Shown one piece after another: positions 53,371 to 64,000 of a DNA stretch of 64,000 nt. Position 1 is the first letter of the stretch. Each line of letters opens with the position of its first letter. A model generated the notes under the pieces. The model was not told the origin of the DNA. It did no database searches and saw only the letters and a list, made by a program, of their open reading frames with translations. Both the position numbers and the translations under genes were made by a program. This DNA is from Polytrichum commune (Eukaryota; Streptophyta; Polytrichopsida; Polytrichales; Polytrichaceae): positions 23,126,001-23,190,000 of the forward strand of contig OX485806.1 in assembly GCA_950295325.1 (NCBI GenBank), given 5' to 3'.

Positions 53371-56300
53371 ATGGCAGCCATGGCGCTGCAATCCTGTGTA
53401 AGCCTCAAGCTCCCTTCCAATTTCATTTTCTCTCCCGCATTCCCTTCTGTGTTACCCCCCGATGTGCTTCAGTTTTTGGTAGAGGAATCTCGTCTCTCAT
53501 GTGTGGTTTGTGTGGCAAAATTTCAGGGTAATTGGACTCAGCCATGGCAATGTGGACAAAGATTAGGGCATGCCACCCAAGCTTCTACTCAGAGTCGACA
53601 CTCTTTTTTCTCCCTCCGCCAACTGGCCAAGAGACATCTGGTGAGAAGAGATTCAAAGATATGAGTGCTACCGAAGGATTTTTTGACATTTTTTGCAAAT
53701 TTCCTGCTATGAATTTTGTTCGAAAAGTGGGTTTGATTTCTTACACTTCCCATTCCCATTAATGTACTGATTCTATGATTGAATGCTGATTTGTGGGTGT
53801 CTCTTGCTCTTGTTCGCATCTCCTTTGCATACTTTTCAAATTATGCTTTATGTTGTAAAATTATGTATAATTTCATAATTCACTTTTTCAACATAAAGCA
53901 TAATTTACCTAATTTTTGCAAAAGTTCTGGTCTGAGGTTGCCTGGAAAGCTGGGTTTACTTGGTTCCCGTCTCTATTCATGTACTGATTTTTTGATTAAA
54001 TGTTAATTTCGGGTATCTCTTGTTCACATCTTTGCATATTTTCCTGGAAGCCTTTTTCACTTGTTGAACAGCCAACATGCAAACATAAGCATGGGTAAAC
54101 ACAATTTGGCAAGTTTTTCTGGTCTGGAGTAGATTAGGAAATCGGGGTTGATTGATTACCGTCACACTTCGGCCCCATTCATGTGCTAATTATAAGACTG
54201 AATGCTAATTTTCTGGAAGCTTTTTCCAGTTGTCCAACAGCCAACATACAAACATAAGCATGGCTAACTAATTTGAGGAATCTGAAACTACTTCATGTTG
54301 GATTGCATGATTTGGGATCCCCAATGACGATCACTCTTCAGACTTGATGGATTTTGGTAAAACTCCTATTTGTACTCTGAGCTCAAATCTCTTAGTTACT
54401 TCATGCTCTGATGATTATTTGCATACAGGTTACAAATTCTGCGAGAAGAATGCAAGTTTGTGCAACAAAACATGGTTTTCTACAAGGTGCACAGGTTGGT
54501 CTCCCAGTACTACCAAGTAAACTATCATATTGTATTTCAAAATTTATAGTTCTCTCCAAAAGTGTGTTTGTATTCATAGTTGATCGTCTCTCTCACCAAC
54601 ATTGCACTTAGAGTTTTTGATATGCATCTTTCTTAGCTTTTCATGGTCTTCTGCAAAAAGTGTGTTGGTATTTTTTCATAAGGTAGATGGGCCTTAAATG
54701 GTCACTTTTCCTGATTAATCCATTTCTCCTAGGATATGAAACACGTGATTAGTACAAGATGGTTAACAAATCCAAATTGAGGCTGTAGCCACTTTTCTCA
54801 TAGTTTTTGAAGCTCACATGAACATCTTATTCATTATCAAGTGAGGATTCTGTTGACTCATTAAATGGTCATATAGGCATCATCCCCTCCCCCCCCCCCC
54901 AAATAAATTTTGTTGACTATTGAGCCTAGAATGGTTATCATATTTTGAGCACGCAGTCCAACCCCTTGTAAACACATGTCTTCTTGGTATGCATTCTAGC
55001 AGCCACACCTAACCACTTATCACTCAAAAATAGGTGTCCGATTAAGATAAGTAACCAAAATTAGGCACGGCTACCATAAATTGCCTCTCACCTGCATTTG
55101 CACTTCGAGCTTTTGATATGGAAGTTCTCTTAGCTTCTTGTGATCCTCAGCAAAACTGGCTTTTTTTTACTTTTCTTTTTTGGTTTTAAATAATTTTGTG
55201 TGTTGCATCACGCAGGTTCGAGGAGCACCACCCAGATTTGGGAGTTTCAATGGTTTTTTTAATACTGGACATAGTAGGTCAGGAAGGTCAAAGAAACAGA
55301 GAACAACAGGAATTGCCAGAGCTGAAATCAGGAATTCTCAACCCGTTGCCGGTATGTCTCTTTCCTCAACTTTTTAACATGCAATACATGCCTCAGTAAC
55401 CCCTTCTTTGCTCACTTCCCTTTTGATGTTGGAATTCTTGTGAGTGATTTATAGATATCCACCACCCATTTTAGTACTTACCTCATGCTCAAAATGCTTA
55501 TTATTTGTGAAATAACTGGTGATTTAGTGGACCACTGAAGATTAATATGGATAATGTGGAGATTAGCGTTGTCCTTCAGTGTCCCTTGATATGTTGGGGT
55601 TGATTGTTCTTATCACTCCTAGAATTAATATAGTCATATGATGAGGCCCCACTCAGCTGATCGTGATGAGGAGTCTCTTTTCATTTGTTTATGTCATAGA
55701 CTATTTTATCACAGACATCCTCTTGGTCCTAAGGTAGACACATGCTACTTGAATACTTTTCTCTGTGCACCCACTTCTCGCAGGATATGAAACACATCAC
55801 AATTAGTGCGAGATGATTAGCAAATCCAAATTGCCTATAGCCATTTACCTCATTATTTTTGGAGCTCATGTGAAGTTCTTATATATCTTCAAAGTGGAGA
55901 TTCCTGTGCTTATTAATTGGTCATATAAGTCCCTCAATCATGTTGACTATTGAGCCTAAAATGTTTAGCATATTTTGAGCACGTTGTCCAATCTCTTTTA
56001 AACGCATGATGCTTTTTCGGTGTTTGCCCTCAAAACCACACCTGATCACATATCACTCAAATTTAGGTGTTCACATTATTGTTATGTTGGAATTATGCAT
56101 GTTTACCTTATCTGTCTTGGCTCTGTCTTTTGGTCCTGTATGGGTTGTTGCATTGTCTCAAAATACTAGCCTTAAGGTATGTGGGCCTATTGTGGGCACT
56201 TCCAACCCCATAGACGCTTTTGTCTGTTGGATCAGCTTGGAAATTGTCTCATCCAGCTTAGCAATTGTGATGGATCGCACAGGAGGTTATTTTCAAGTTT

Positions 56301-59300
56301 TTGAAACTGATGCTTTTGTTTTGTGGAGGGAAATTTTGGTGAGCTTCACCAGTGTTAAAAGCTTTTAAAAATGGCCTAAACCCAAGGCCTTAACCCGGAT
56401 CCCATGGGAGCTCCAAGGTTAAGCCGCCTGAGGTAGATGTACCTAATTCGGTTACTAATGTTAGTTGGACACCTATATTTGAGTGGTATGTGGTTAGGTG
56501 TGGCTTCAAAAACGGATACCAGAAAGACATGTGTTTACAACAGATTGGATTACTTGGCTCGAGTATGATAACCATCCTAGGCTCAATAGTGAACATAATT
56601 TGGGGACCTATATGACCATTTGATGAACACAAGATTCTTCACTTTTGATCACGAATAAAATATTCATATGAACTCTGAATTTTCTGAGGAGAGTGGCTAC
56701 AGTCTCAATTCAGATTTGCTAACCATCTTGTACTAATCGCATGTTTCATATCCTAGGAGAAGTGGGCTAGTCAGAAAAAGTAACCATTTAAGATTCAACA
56801 ACACTAAGGCCGGAGCAATGCTCAGAGGGGTGACCTTCCTAGCACTTGATTTCCGGTGCACCCTACAACTATGGCCCATCCAATCATAATGGGCTATCCA
56901 GTGAACCAGATATTTTCAATCAACCATATGGAAACCTAGGGGCTTACCCTTGGGGGAAATTAGGTGCATGCCAGCCTGTCCACTCCCGTTCAAGGTGTTC
57001 ACCTTCCAAAAGAGGCAGTTGTCTTCAAGGTCCTTCTAATCCTCGTGATGTCCTTTACGTAATTACATAAAGAAGTAGACTAACTTGAGATGAAGCAACA
57101 CTAAAATTCATGCAGGTGGCAACATTGAAGTCATCTTCTCTCTATATATCTACGAGGGTCTCAAGCTATATTGCTCCTCACTTTTGCAGGCATTGTAGAG
57201 AGTGTGAAGTGGGCATTCACGTCATTGCCACCAACTTGGGAATCAGCTGCTATAGCCACGACCGTTATCTTTGTAGCTGGTGCTCCGGTTATGTTGGCGG
57301 GCCTTTCTTTATCGGGATATTCCAATGCATTTCTTTTAGCCCTCCTTGTTTGGCGTGCGTTCGGAGGGCAAGGGACCCTCATTGTTTCATTATACTTCAT
57401 TCTTGTAAGTACTTCACTTTACTCTGTCCACTATGTGTTGTAGGCTTATGCATCTTGGAATGATTCTGAGAGAAGGAAAGGGTTCTTATTAAAGTTTTGT
57501 AATTTTCAGCTGAGACTGGAGAATTTACAGGTTTGTAGGTGTTGCATCGGTTTGGATAAGGTAGACAACCCTTATTTGGTTGCTTTTCACTTTAGAACGC
57601 CCATAGTTGAGTGGTATGTGGTTTGGTGTGACTTCAAGAATGGATACCAAAATCGTACACGTTTAGATGTGATTGGATTGTGGGTTCAGAATATGGTAAT
57701 CATTCTAGACTCAATGGTCAACATAATTGGGGGGACCTATATGAACATTTAATGAGCATGAAAATCTTCACATTGATAATTAATAAGATATTCATATGGG
57801 CTCCAGAACTTATGAGGAAAGTGACTATGGCCTCGATTTGGATTTGCTAACCATCTTTTACTAATCACATGTTTCTATTCCTTAGGAGAAATGGGCTAGT
57901 CGGAAAAAAGTAACTATTTAAGACCCATCTACCATAAGTGACATCATTATCGGTTGAAATAGTTCATCTATCATCAATGTCCTTGACCTGCTAAACAGAG
58001 TGGTCTGGATTCAAATGTCCTTGGTCCATTTTGTACTTCTCAATCTAGTGTGTGCTTGAATCATAGCTTGGCAGTTTATGTTATCCTGTTTGTTTACTGA
58101 GGGGCATTTCACACTAGAGATTGAGGGCTGGGGGACCATTGAAATCTAAAATCTCACATGGGTGGAAAATGCCGAGACTGTCGCGCTTCACTTTACACTA
58201 GAGCTTGAGGGCCCAAGGAACTAAGGAACTTTGAATGGATGAAATACCTACTTGACATGAAATGGATCATGTTTCATGGTCTACCAGATTTTGTGTCAAG
58301 CCCACCTCAAAGAGGTGGGCCTAACACGAAACTGGGAGACCATGACACTTCAAATCCCACAACTCTTGATTTACTAAAATTTATTGTGTAGGAGGGCCCA
58401 CACAAGTAGGATGGTAATGAAATATCATTCAGTTGAGATCCACTTGTATGTCTGTACCTACATTACACTTGAAGGCTTGTGACCACACAAAATTAAATTT
58501 CAAGCTTCCATGGTACGACCTCGGTAGACTTTCAAGGGCCCTCACAATTTCATGGGCACAATTTCATGGACACTTCACCTTGGCCATAGTGTGAAGTGGT
58601 CCTGAGATGCCTCCTTTACAGAATCTCAGTTTAGATATATAGAAAACTGATGGTGAGGAACAAAACTGTAGGGAACAGCGGCAACGAAAGTGAAAATCAA
58701 GCAGAAAGAAGCGGCAGGAATTGCAGAAAAAAAGAGTGGAAGGAGGGGCCCAGGAAGTGTTTGGGGTTCTGGGACAGCAGGTGCACTTTGTGCTGTGGTC
58801 ACAATTGCCGGGTTGGGAGGCTTTCAGTGGACTGCATTATGGAAACTGGGATTTGTTGCGAGTTTCTGCACAAAGCTGAGTGACACCATCTCCAGTGAGA
58901 TTGGCAAAGCATATGGCAAAACAACGTAAGTATTCTCTTAGTCACAAAACATAAGGTCAAGATAAGGGGCTGAAGTTTAGTTGTACAATGAAGTTACCCT
59001 TTAATTCAATTGGACTTTTCATTGGGAGTGGGTCCCTATGGTTTTCCATTGGTTTTTTGGCATGCAAGATTTCACTTGTGGTGCATACTTGTGGTGCATA
59101 CTTGGAGGTAGTGTTTGAATTTGAATGAAGAGCAGCCTATTTGGTTGCATTGAGGGCCAAACTCAGTTTAGTACCTCTTGGCATGCCAAAGTGAGTTTGA
59201 CCCTCAATGAACCGATCTACAATGTTCTTTGTTTAAACATTCACTATACCTCCAAGCATGCACCAAAAGCTTATCGAACATGGAAGGTGTTGACGTATGC

Positions 59301-61293
59301 AAAACAACCAACTCCCGAGGACAAGTCATGTTGAAGTAGAGTTTTTATGTCAGAATGACCCAATTGCGCATGTATAGCCAACTGATAAATACATGGTAAA
59401 GCAAAGGAGCAGGAACCTTCATCAACTCTTTTGATGTTGGCTATGCAGGTATTTGGTGACAACTTTATCAATTGTTCCAAGAGGCACGGAAGGGGCGGTC
59501 AGCTTAGAAGGCACACTTGCTGGCTTGGTTGCATCAGTCATTTTAGCTGCGTTTGCAGTGTACATCAAACTGGTACACATGCCTTTTATTTTCTTGCCAT
59601 CACCAACTTACCCCTGTTTTTCATGAAAATTAGAGTTATCCTTTGATTCAACTGGACTTTTGGTCGGGAGTTTGTTGTTTTGCATATTATACCTTCCATG
59701 TTCAGTAAGTTTTCAGTGCATGCTTGGAGTCAGTGTGGAGGTTTGAACTAAGAACATTCATATAATTCAGTAAGGGCCAAACTCGTTTTAGCATGCCAAG
59801 AGGTGCTAAAATGGAGTTTGACCCTCTTTGAACCAATATAGAAATGTTCTTTGTTCAAACCTCCACACCGGAAACATACCGAACATGGAAAGTACTGTAT
59901 GCAAACCAACCAACTTGCAACCAAAACCCCAGTTGAATCAAAGGATAACTCTATTGGCAGAATCATTCTGAATTTTGATCTCTTAGGTTGTGCTCCTTTG
60001 TTATTATCTCTCTGCAATACAGATGTGCTATGTCTGAATTTCATATCATGTAAGCAGATAGATCAAACAGGGGCTACCATTTGCGTTTTTGCTGCTCAAG
60101 TAGCAAACCTCTGTGAGAGCTATGTTGGTGCTGCTTTGCAAGGTCGTCAAGGTTATGAATGGGTATTACTCTTCGTACACTTTCTCTGTGTCTTCTGTGA
60201 ATCAACTCTGAGGACCAATGGACTCAATGTACAACCTATATACACAATTTCTACAAGCCTCACTAAGTCTTAAAAACATATTTTGTATAATTATGGGTTT
60301 AAAGCCTTATTCAGTACATTATCGTATGACAAGGAGAAAATAAATTGCACTTATATGTAATATTGATTATCAAAATACCAAGTATGTATTCGCATCCAAG
60401 GGCACCCAAGATATGAAACCCAAGATATTGAACCCAAATCTTCAGTAACATTAAGGTATTCAAACCAATTTGAAAACTACAATTGAAGAATGAGTTGAAT
60501 TTTGATGGGCTCACTTTTCACATAATTAGCTTAACATGGAAGTATTCAGCTCAAATGTAGATGTTTGTGCATGGAGGGGCCCAGAGTGGGCCTCTTCAAC
60601 GTTCAGGGCTTAACCTTCAACCATCAGCGAAGCCCCGACATCAATACAACATAAAATTTAAATAAGTTGAGATACAGTCAAGTAAGTGAAGAAATTCAAC
60701 ATACAAGTTTCTGCAATTTATCTAAAATTTTGAGCCACCATTTTCCTACATTTGATCGTCTTTTCTGCATCTTTCAAACCATGTTGAATGTAAGTTGGGC
60801 TGAGGCTTGGGACACAATTTCAGTAAACAATTTAGCTTGAAATGAATTGTTTGCCAATATGTGCATGCAAAACCATATGCATGGATTTGTGGCATGCCAA
60901 GATGTTAAATTTATCTTTTAACTGTATAGATGGTATTTTAAATTGATTTGTAACAACTTTTCCTATATTGTAGCCAACATTTGAGCATTGAGAATCTTTT
61001 CATGTTAAGTCACCTCAAGTTTCAAAAAAAACTTTCTTGTCCTTTAAGGGTAACAATCTCACTGTCTTTCACACTCTAAAAACAAGTGATAAAGGACTCA
61101 GTTCAGTGACCACTACAGTTTGGCAATGCTACTGTTTCTTCTTTTTTTATAAAAAAATAAAACATGAGAAATAAGACATCCTGTAGGGTCTGATTAATCT
61201 TGGGGCTTACAGATTACAAATGACATTGCCAACATTCTGAACATTGCAATAGGAGCATCACTGGCAATTCTATTGAAAAGGCTGACAGGTTGA
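53371..61293 (+). CDS. VTE6: VTE6-type phytyl-phosphate kinase (DUF92/TMEM19 family, plastid membrane protein)
   Basis: Eight exons: 53371-53640, 54429-54494, 55216-55351, 57190-57404, 58672-58925, 59449-59572, 60058-60162 and 61213-61293, giving 416 residues, all in phase. Residues 1-157 are Ser/Arg-rich with few acidic residues and form a long plastid transit region. The DUF92 core follows: a hydrophobic pair in exon 4 (about 177-229), then GTAATKVKIKQKEA, RRGPGS, and SFCTKLSDTISSEIGKAYGK in exon 5. PRGTEGAVSLEGTLAG comes in exon 6, with further membrane segments in exons 6-8. In plants VTE6 phosphorylates phytyl phosphate to phytyl diphosphate in the chloroplast envelope, recycling chlorophyll-derived phytol for tocopherol and phylloquinone. 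The Arabidopsis protein is about 80 residues shorter; the excess here is N-terminal. Introns 2-6 are packed with transposon copies. I am sure of the family; kinase function is by homology. Confidence 0.95.
54682..55075 (+). mobile_element. GGTAGATG-ended element in VTE6 intron 2, complete copy
   Basis: It begins GGTAGATGGGCC and ends GGCACGGCTACC, imperfect inverted ends, with ATAA on both sides (54678-54681 and 55076-55079). It is 394 bp with no ORF. It serves as the reference copy for the most abundant repeat in the right half of the window. Confidence 0.7.
55780..56110 (+). mobile_element. GGTAGATG-family copy in VTE6 intron 3
   Basis: Blocks GGATATGAAACACATCACAA, CATAGCCATTTACCTCATTA, TTGACTATTGAGCCTA and TTTTGAGCACG follow the reference order. 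The start is lost, and the right end fades at TTTACCTTA (56100). Confidence 0.65.
56385..57115. repeat. Dispersed repeat in VTE6 intron 3, interrupted by a reversed element
   Basis: The 49430-49795 repeat recurs here. It is broken between about 56433 and 56829 by a reversed GGTAGATG-family copy (GGTAGATGTACC to GTAACCATTTAAG). At 49480 the same stretch is continuous. Confidence 0.65.
57560..57933 (-). mobile_element. GGTAGATG-ended element in VTE6 intron 4, complete reversed copy
   Basis: It begins GGTAGACAACCC and ends GACCCATCTACC, with ATAA on both sides (57556-57559 and 57934-57937). It is 374 bp. The same flanking tetramer as in the intron 2 copy supports a real, possibly sequence-selective, target duplication. 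Confidence 0.7.
58101..58602. mobile_element. PIF/Harbinger-like MITE in VTE6 intron 4
   Basis: The ends are GGGGCATTTCACACTAGAG and the imperfect mirror CATAGTGTGAAGTGGTCC, flanked by TGA (58098-58100 and 58603-58605). It is 502 bp and stops only 69 bp before exon 5. Confidence 0.75.
58992..59340. mobile_element. Foldback element in VTE6 intron 5
   Basis: This near-palindrome is centred near 59185. TTGAGGGCCAAACTCAGTTT is mirrored by GTGAGTTTGACCCTCAATG, and GGTGCATACTTGGAGGTA by TACCTCCAAGCATGCACC. It holds a short internal duplication (TTGTGGTGCATAC twice) in the left arm. Confidence 0.7.
59631..59953. mobile_element. Foldback element in VTE6 intron 6, best-preserved copy
   Basis: TAGAGTTATCCTTTGATTCA (59631-59650) is mirrored exactly at 59934-59953. 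Pairing continues inward through CCTTCCATGTTC, GTGTGGAGGTTTGAAC and GGGyCAAACTC blocks to a centre near 59795. It is 323 bp with arms of about 155 bp. The intron would form one long hairpin. Confidence 0.8.
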
Positions 61294-62994
61294 ATTGGCC
61301 CCAGACAGGTGACTACCGTGTCCTTTTAACTTTCAATTTCGCAGTGAAATTGCCCTTTGCTCTTTCTACTACATTGGTTCGGTTGTTGCCAATCTTGCAT
61401 TCTTTTTATTACTGGGTACAAAGAAATTCATTCTTCATTATATGTAAATCTGAATCATCTAAATAGTGTTGGCAAGTGATGAAGTCACTTGTGTATAGGC
61501 TACAACATTTATCTGGATATGTCACCTTGTAACAAACCCTATTTTAAAAAGATTGTGGTTGTGCAGAGGGTTTTTTTCCAGGTCCGGTTTTTGTAAGAAG
61601 ATCTGTCATCCATTGTAAATTATTGACATTGTTCAGTAAAGATTCAGATTGTTCAAAATTTCAATACCAGCTTCAATTTTTTGTCCTCCCTGTGGACAGA
61701 CTTGACTCCCTTGGCCTGAATGAGCAACTATAACAATAATCCTCTAGCTTGTCATCAAACCAGACAAAAATGTGTATGGCTTGGATTGTAATCCTATTTT
61801 TCCTAATCTGAGTGGAGCACGCCTTCTATTCTGGTGCTAGTGCAAGTTGCTGTCAGTTAACATGTCAATTATCAAGAAACTATCACAATCAGAGTTTCTC
61901 GACTTCTACATTTCTTTCAATCTGACTTTGGACTAGGCTCCGATATATCTTTAAGCATTCCTTGAAACATCTCAGCAATATCCACGTAAGGCAGTTTCTC
62001 TCCCTTTTTAGGTTCATTATTGCATTCCAAGAACTCGTGTTCACATCCAACAACCACAAGGTATGTGGCTGTTATTCAGTTTGTTTTTCACGTTGTCCAA
62101 CTTCTACTGATTAGATCTCTGCAACGAAACTTGTGTTGCATTAGTAAATCTGCAATGAAGCATTAGCAAAAATCAGATTGAAAATCGGACCTCCCCTGAT
62201 TTAGCCATGGTTATTGGAAGTGCATGTTTGTTGATTCCTGAACCTAAATACATAGGTCCTTTCAATTGTGTACACTATGGAGTGTGGCGTAGTTAATGAA
62301 ATTTGAAGGTGTAGTTCAATCTTTTAGAATATGAGTCTTTATGGTGTTTGATCTTTGAGCCTTACCTAATCACACACCAATCAAATATAGGCGTCCGATT
62401 AAGAAAAGTAAGTGAATAACACCTGCACACGGTATTGAGGTTTTGTTGACATTATCTTACCGATTTCCGTTTTTTGATTGCTTGGAGCATTCTCAAAGCT
62501 TCACTTGCTATTTTACTCGATGAGGACAGGTTCAATTTTTACGCTAAAGACTCATTCACCTTGTGTGAGGTCTCTCATCTTTGGCAACAACATGATCAGT
62601 TAAAAGTTTGGGCCACTATTGTGGGCACTTCCAACTCCGCAGACAATATTAGCTTTTGGTTTGGATCAAGAATTGTTCCATCCAGTTAGCAATTGCGAAT
62701 CACAAGATTGCCTTAGTTTTAGAATTGGAGTTAAGATGAAAAAAATACAAGAGGTCAAACTGGAGATTCTCTTTCGCTTTAGGTGATCATAAAGGCCTTC
62801 CCAACTATGTTGATCCTTTATAATTAGAACGATTGACATATTTTGAGCACATTGTTCAATCTCATAATACCATATGCCTTCTTCTTTTTATATTTGTTGT
62901 AAATAACAAGCCTTGTCACGTTCCACTTGAATATAAGCATATAAGTTCAATACAGTAAGTTACCACATAAGGTCCACATACCTTACATCCACAA
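61294..62994. other. VTE6 3' region and degraded repeats
   Basis: The VTE6 stop is at 61291-61293. The untranslated region probably runs to about 61.65 kb (AGTAAAGATTC near 61635 is a weak poly(A) candidate). From 62340 there are GGTAGATG-family pieces (62360-62410 and 62750-62985) and a GGGCACTTCCAACTCC piece (62623), all incomplete. Confidence 0.45.
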
Positions 62995-63007
62995 GAGAGA
63001 ATTACCA

Positions 63008-63458
63008 CATACGAGTGTACCTCTAATCCATCCAACATAAAAACTCAATCCCCGATAGGTTTGTGGCTAATTCATCTCAAACGGTTTGAATTAGACTAAT
63101 TCGGGGTTTTTAAAACTACTCTAGTGTCAAATCAACCAAAATATGCAACATCCAAGTTGCATACTATTTTAAGGCTTTTACATTGGACGAATGAGAGATA
63201 CATTCATATGTAATAATTCCCTCTCTCTCCACAAGAAGGAATTATCACATACGAACATACCTCTCATTTATCCAACATAAAAACTTGATCCCTTGTATGT
63301 TTGTGCTTGATTCATCTCAAATGACTTGAACTAGACTGATTTGGGGATATTCAAGTTCAATAATGGTGTCAAATCAACCAAAACTTGCAACCTCTGAGCT
63401 CCACACTATTTTGGGGCTTTTACATTGGATGAATGAGAGGTACTATGATCGTATGCGA
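63008..63458. mobile_element. Two tandem copies of the CTCATCCATCCAA-ended element
   Basis: Copy 1 spans 63008-63212 and copy 2 spans 63246-63458. Each opens with an ACCTCTMATYYATCCAACAT block and closes with TTACATTGGAyGAATGAGAG. The spacer between them repeats part of the flank. Confidence 0.65.
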
Positions 63459-63671
63459 TAAATTGATATTCATCCTCCCTTCCCCTTACATCAATTGCAA
63501 GTGTCGTGACCTTTTTGACATGTGATTTCTGGCACGCAAACTTCAATAATTAAAGAGATGTGATATTCATGGACGAAAGAAAAAACATTGGTGAAGACAT
63601 CAAGAGTTGGACATCACAAAAACTAGTCTAGTGGAAAGAAAGCCCCTATGGGTCTATAGTCCCAGCAATTA

Positions 63672-63905
63672 ACAGGGAGAATTGACCGCTAGTTAGTTAT
63701 AGGTGAACCAGTTGAGTTTGAGAAATAACCGGTTGAAGTTCAAGACTTTTGGAAAATTAACCATCATTTTAGAGGAATCTATGGAATATACCTCAAGTTA
63801 ATAAAGAGAAACCATAAAGATCACACCGTGCAGCTTAACTAGTTGGACTTGGAAACACTAGAATCTTGACCAATTATGCCCAAAAATCTTCCCAAACACT
63901 GAGTC
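63672..63905 (+). mobile_element. Full-length Mutator-like MITE copy
   Basis: It runs from ACAGGGAGAATTGACCG through AACCGGTTGAAGTTCAAGAC, GAGGAATCTATGGAATAT and CTTGACCAATTATGCCCAAA to CTTCCCAAACACT. No other gene or repeat interrupts it. Confidence 0.65.
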
Positions 63906-63958
63906 TAAGAGGAAGTTTTGAGTGGACTGAAAATTGTTTGAGTGAGTGCAAAGATACA

Positions 63959-64000
63959 AAGGTAGATGGGTCTTGAATGGTTGCTTTCTCTTACTAGTCC
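63959..64000 (+). mobile_element. GGTAGATG-family element running off the right edge
   Basis: GGTAGATGGGTCTTGAATGG and the following TGCTTTCTCTTACTAGTCC match the first 40 bases of the 54682 copy. Confidence 0.6.

Overview
This is nuclear DNA of a land plant. The evidence is four intron-split genes with GT-AG introns, a plastid-type and two mitochondrial-type targeting peptides, plant gene families (GIF/ANGUSTIFOLIA3, VTE6), AAACCCTAA telo-boxes, and a dense layer of short non-autonomous transposons. I cannot place it further with confidence. Long gene-free stretches and a repeat-rich, fairly AT-rich background suggest a medium or large plant genome. No rRNA, tRNA, CRISPR, phage or bacterial-type feature was seen.

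Layout. From 1 to about 30.7 kb there is no gene I can support. This part is a patchwork of repeats: a roughly 320-bp repeat series (1-1260) split by a TA-flanked MITE, a long-armed foldback (1770-2037), a 269-bp tandem array of almost seven nearly identical units (2313-4145), and several families of terminal-inverted-repeat elements, some nested in each other. From 30.7 to 64 kb lie four genes. They are a GIF transcriptional co-activator (+, 34813-37705), an organellar, probably mitochondrial, ribosomal protein uL4 (-, 45035-40287), the ubiquinone C-methyltransferase COQ5 (+, 46616-50672) and the plastid phytyl-phosphate kinase VTE6 (+, 53371-61293). All exons were joined by hand; reading phase closes at every junction and ends at a stop.

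Gene relations. GIF and uL4 converge. uL4 and COQ5 are divergent, with 1.58 kb between start codons. COQ5 and VTE6 are tandem, 2.7 kb apart. COQ5 acts in mitochondrial ubiquinone synthesis; VTE6 feeds phytyl diphosphate to tocopherol and phylloquinone in plastids. Both are prenylquinone genes, and both carry the same intronic foldback element, but nothing shows that they are co-regulated.

The strongest unusual signals are: (1) a family of about 320-bp near-palindromes in introns of COQ5 and VTE6 that would fold into long hairpins in pre-mRNA; (2) clear transposon stratigraphy, with filled and empty sites visible inside this window; (3) at least seven PIF/Harbinger-like MITEs with TTA/TAA-type target duplications; (4) a 17-bp identical, same-frame block shared by the targeting-peptide exons of uL4 and VTE6.
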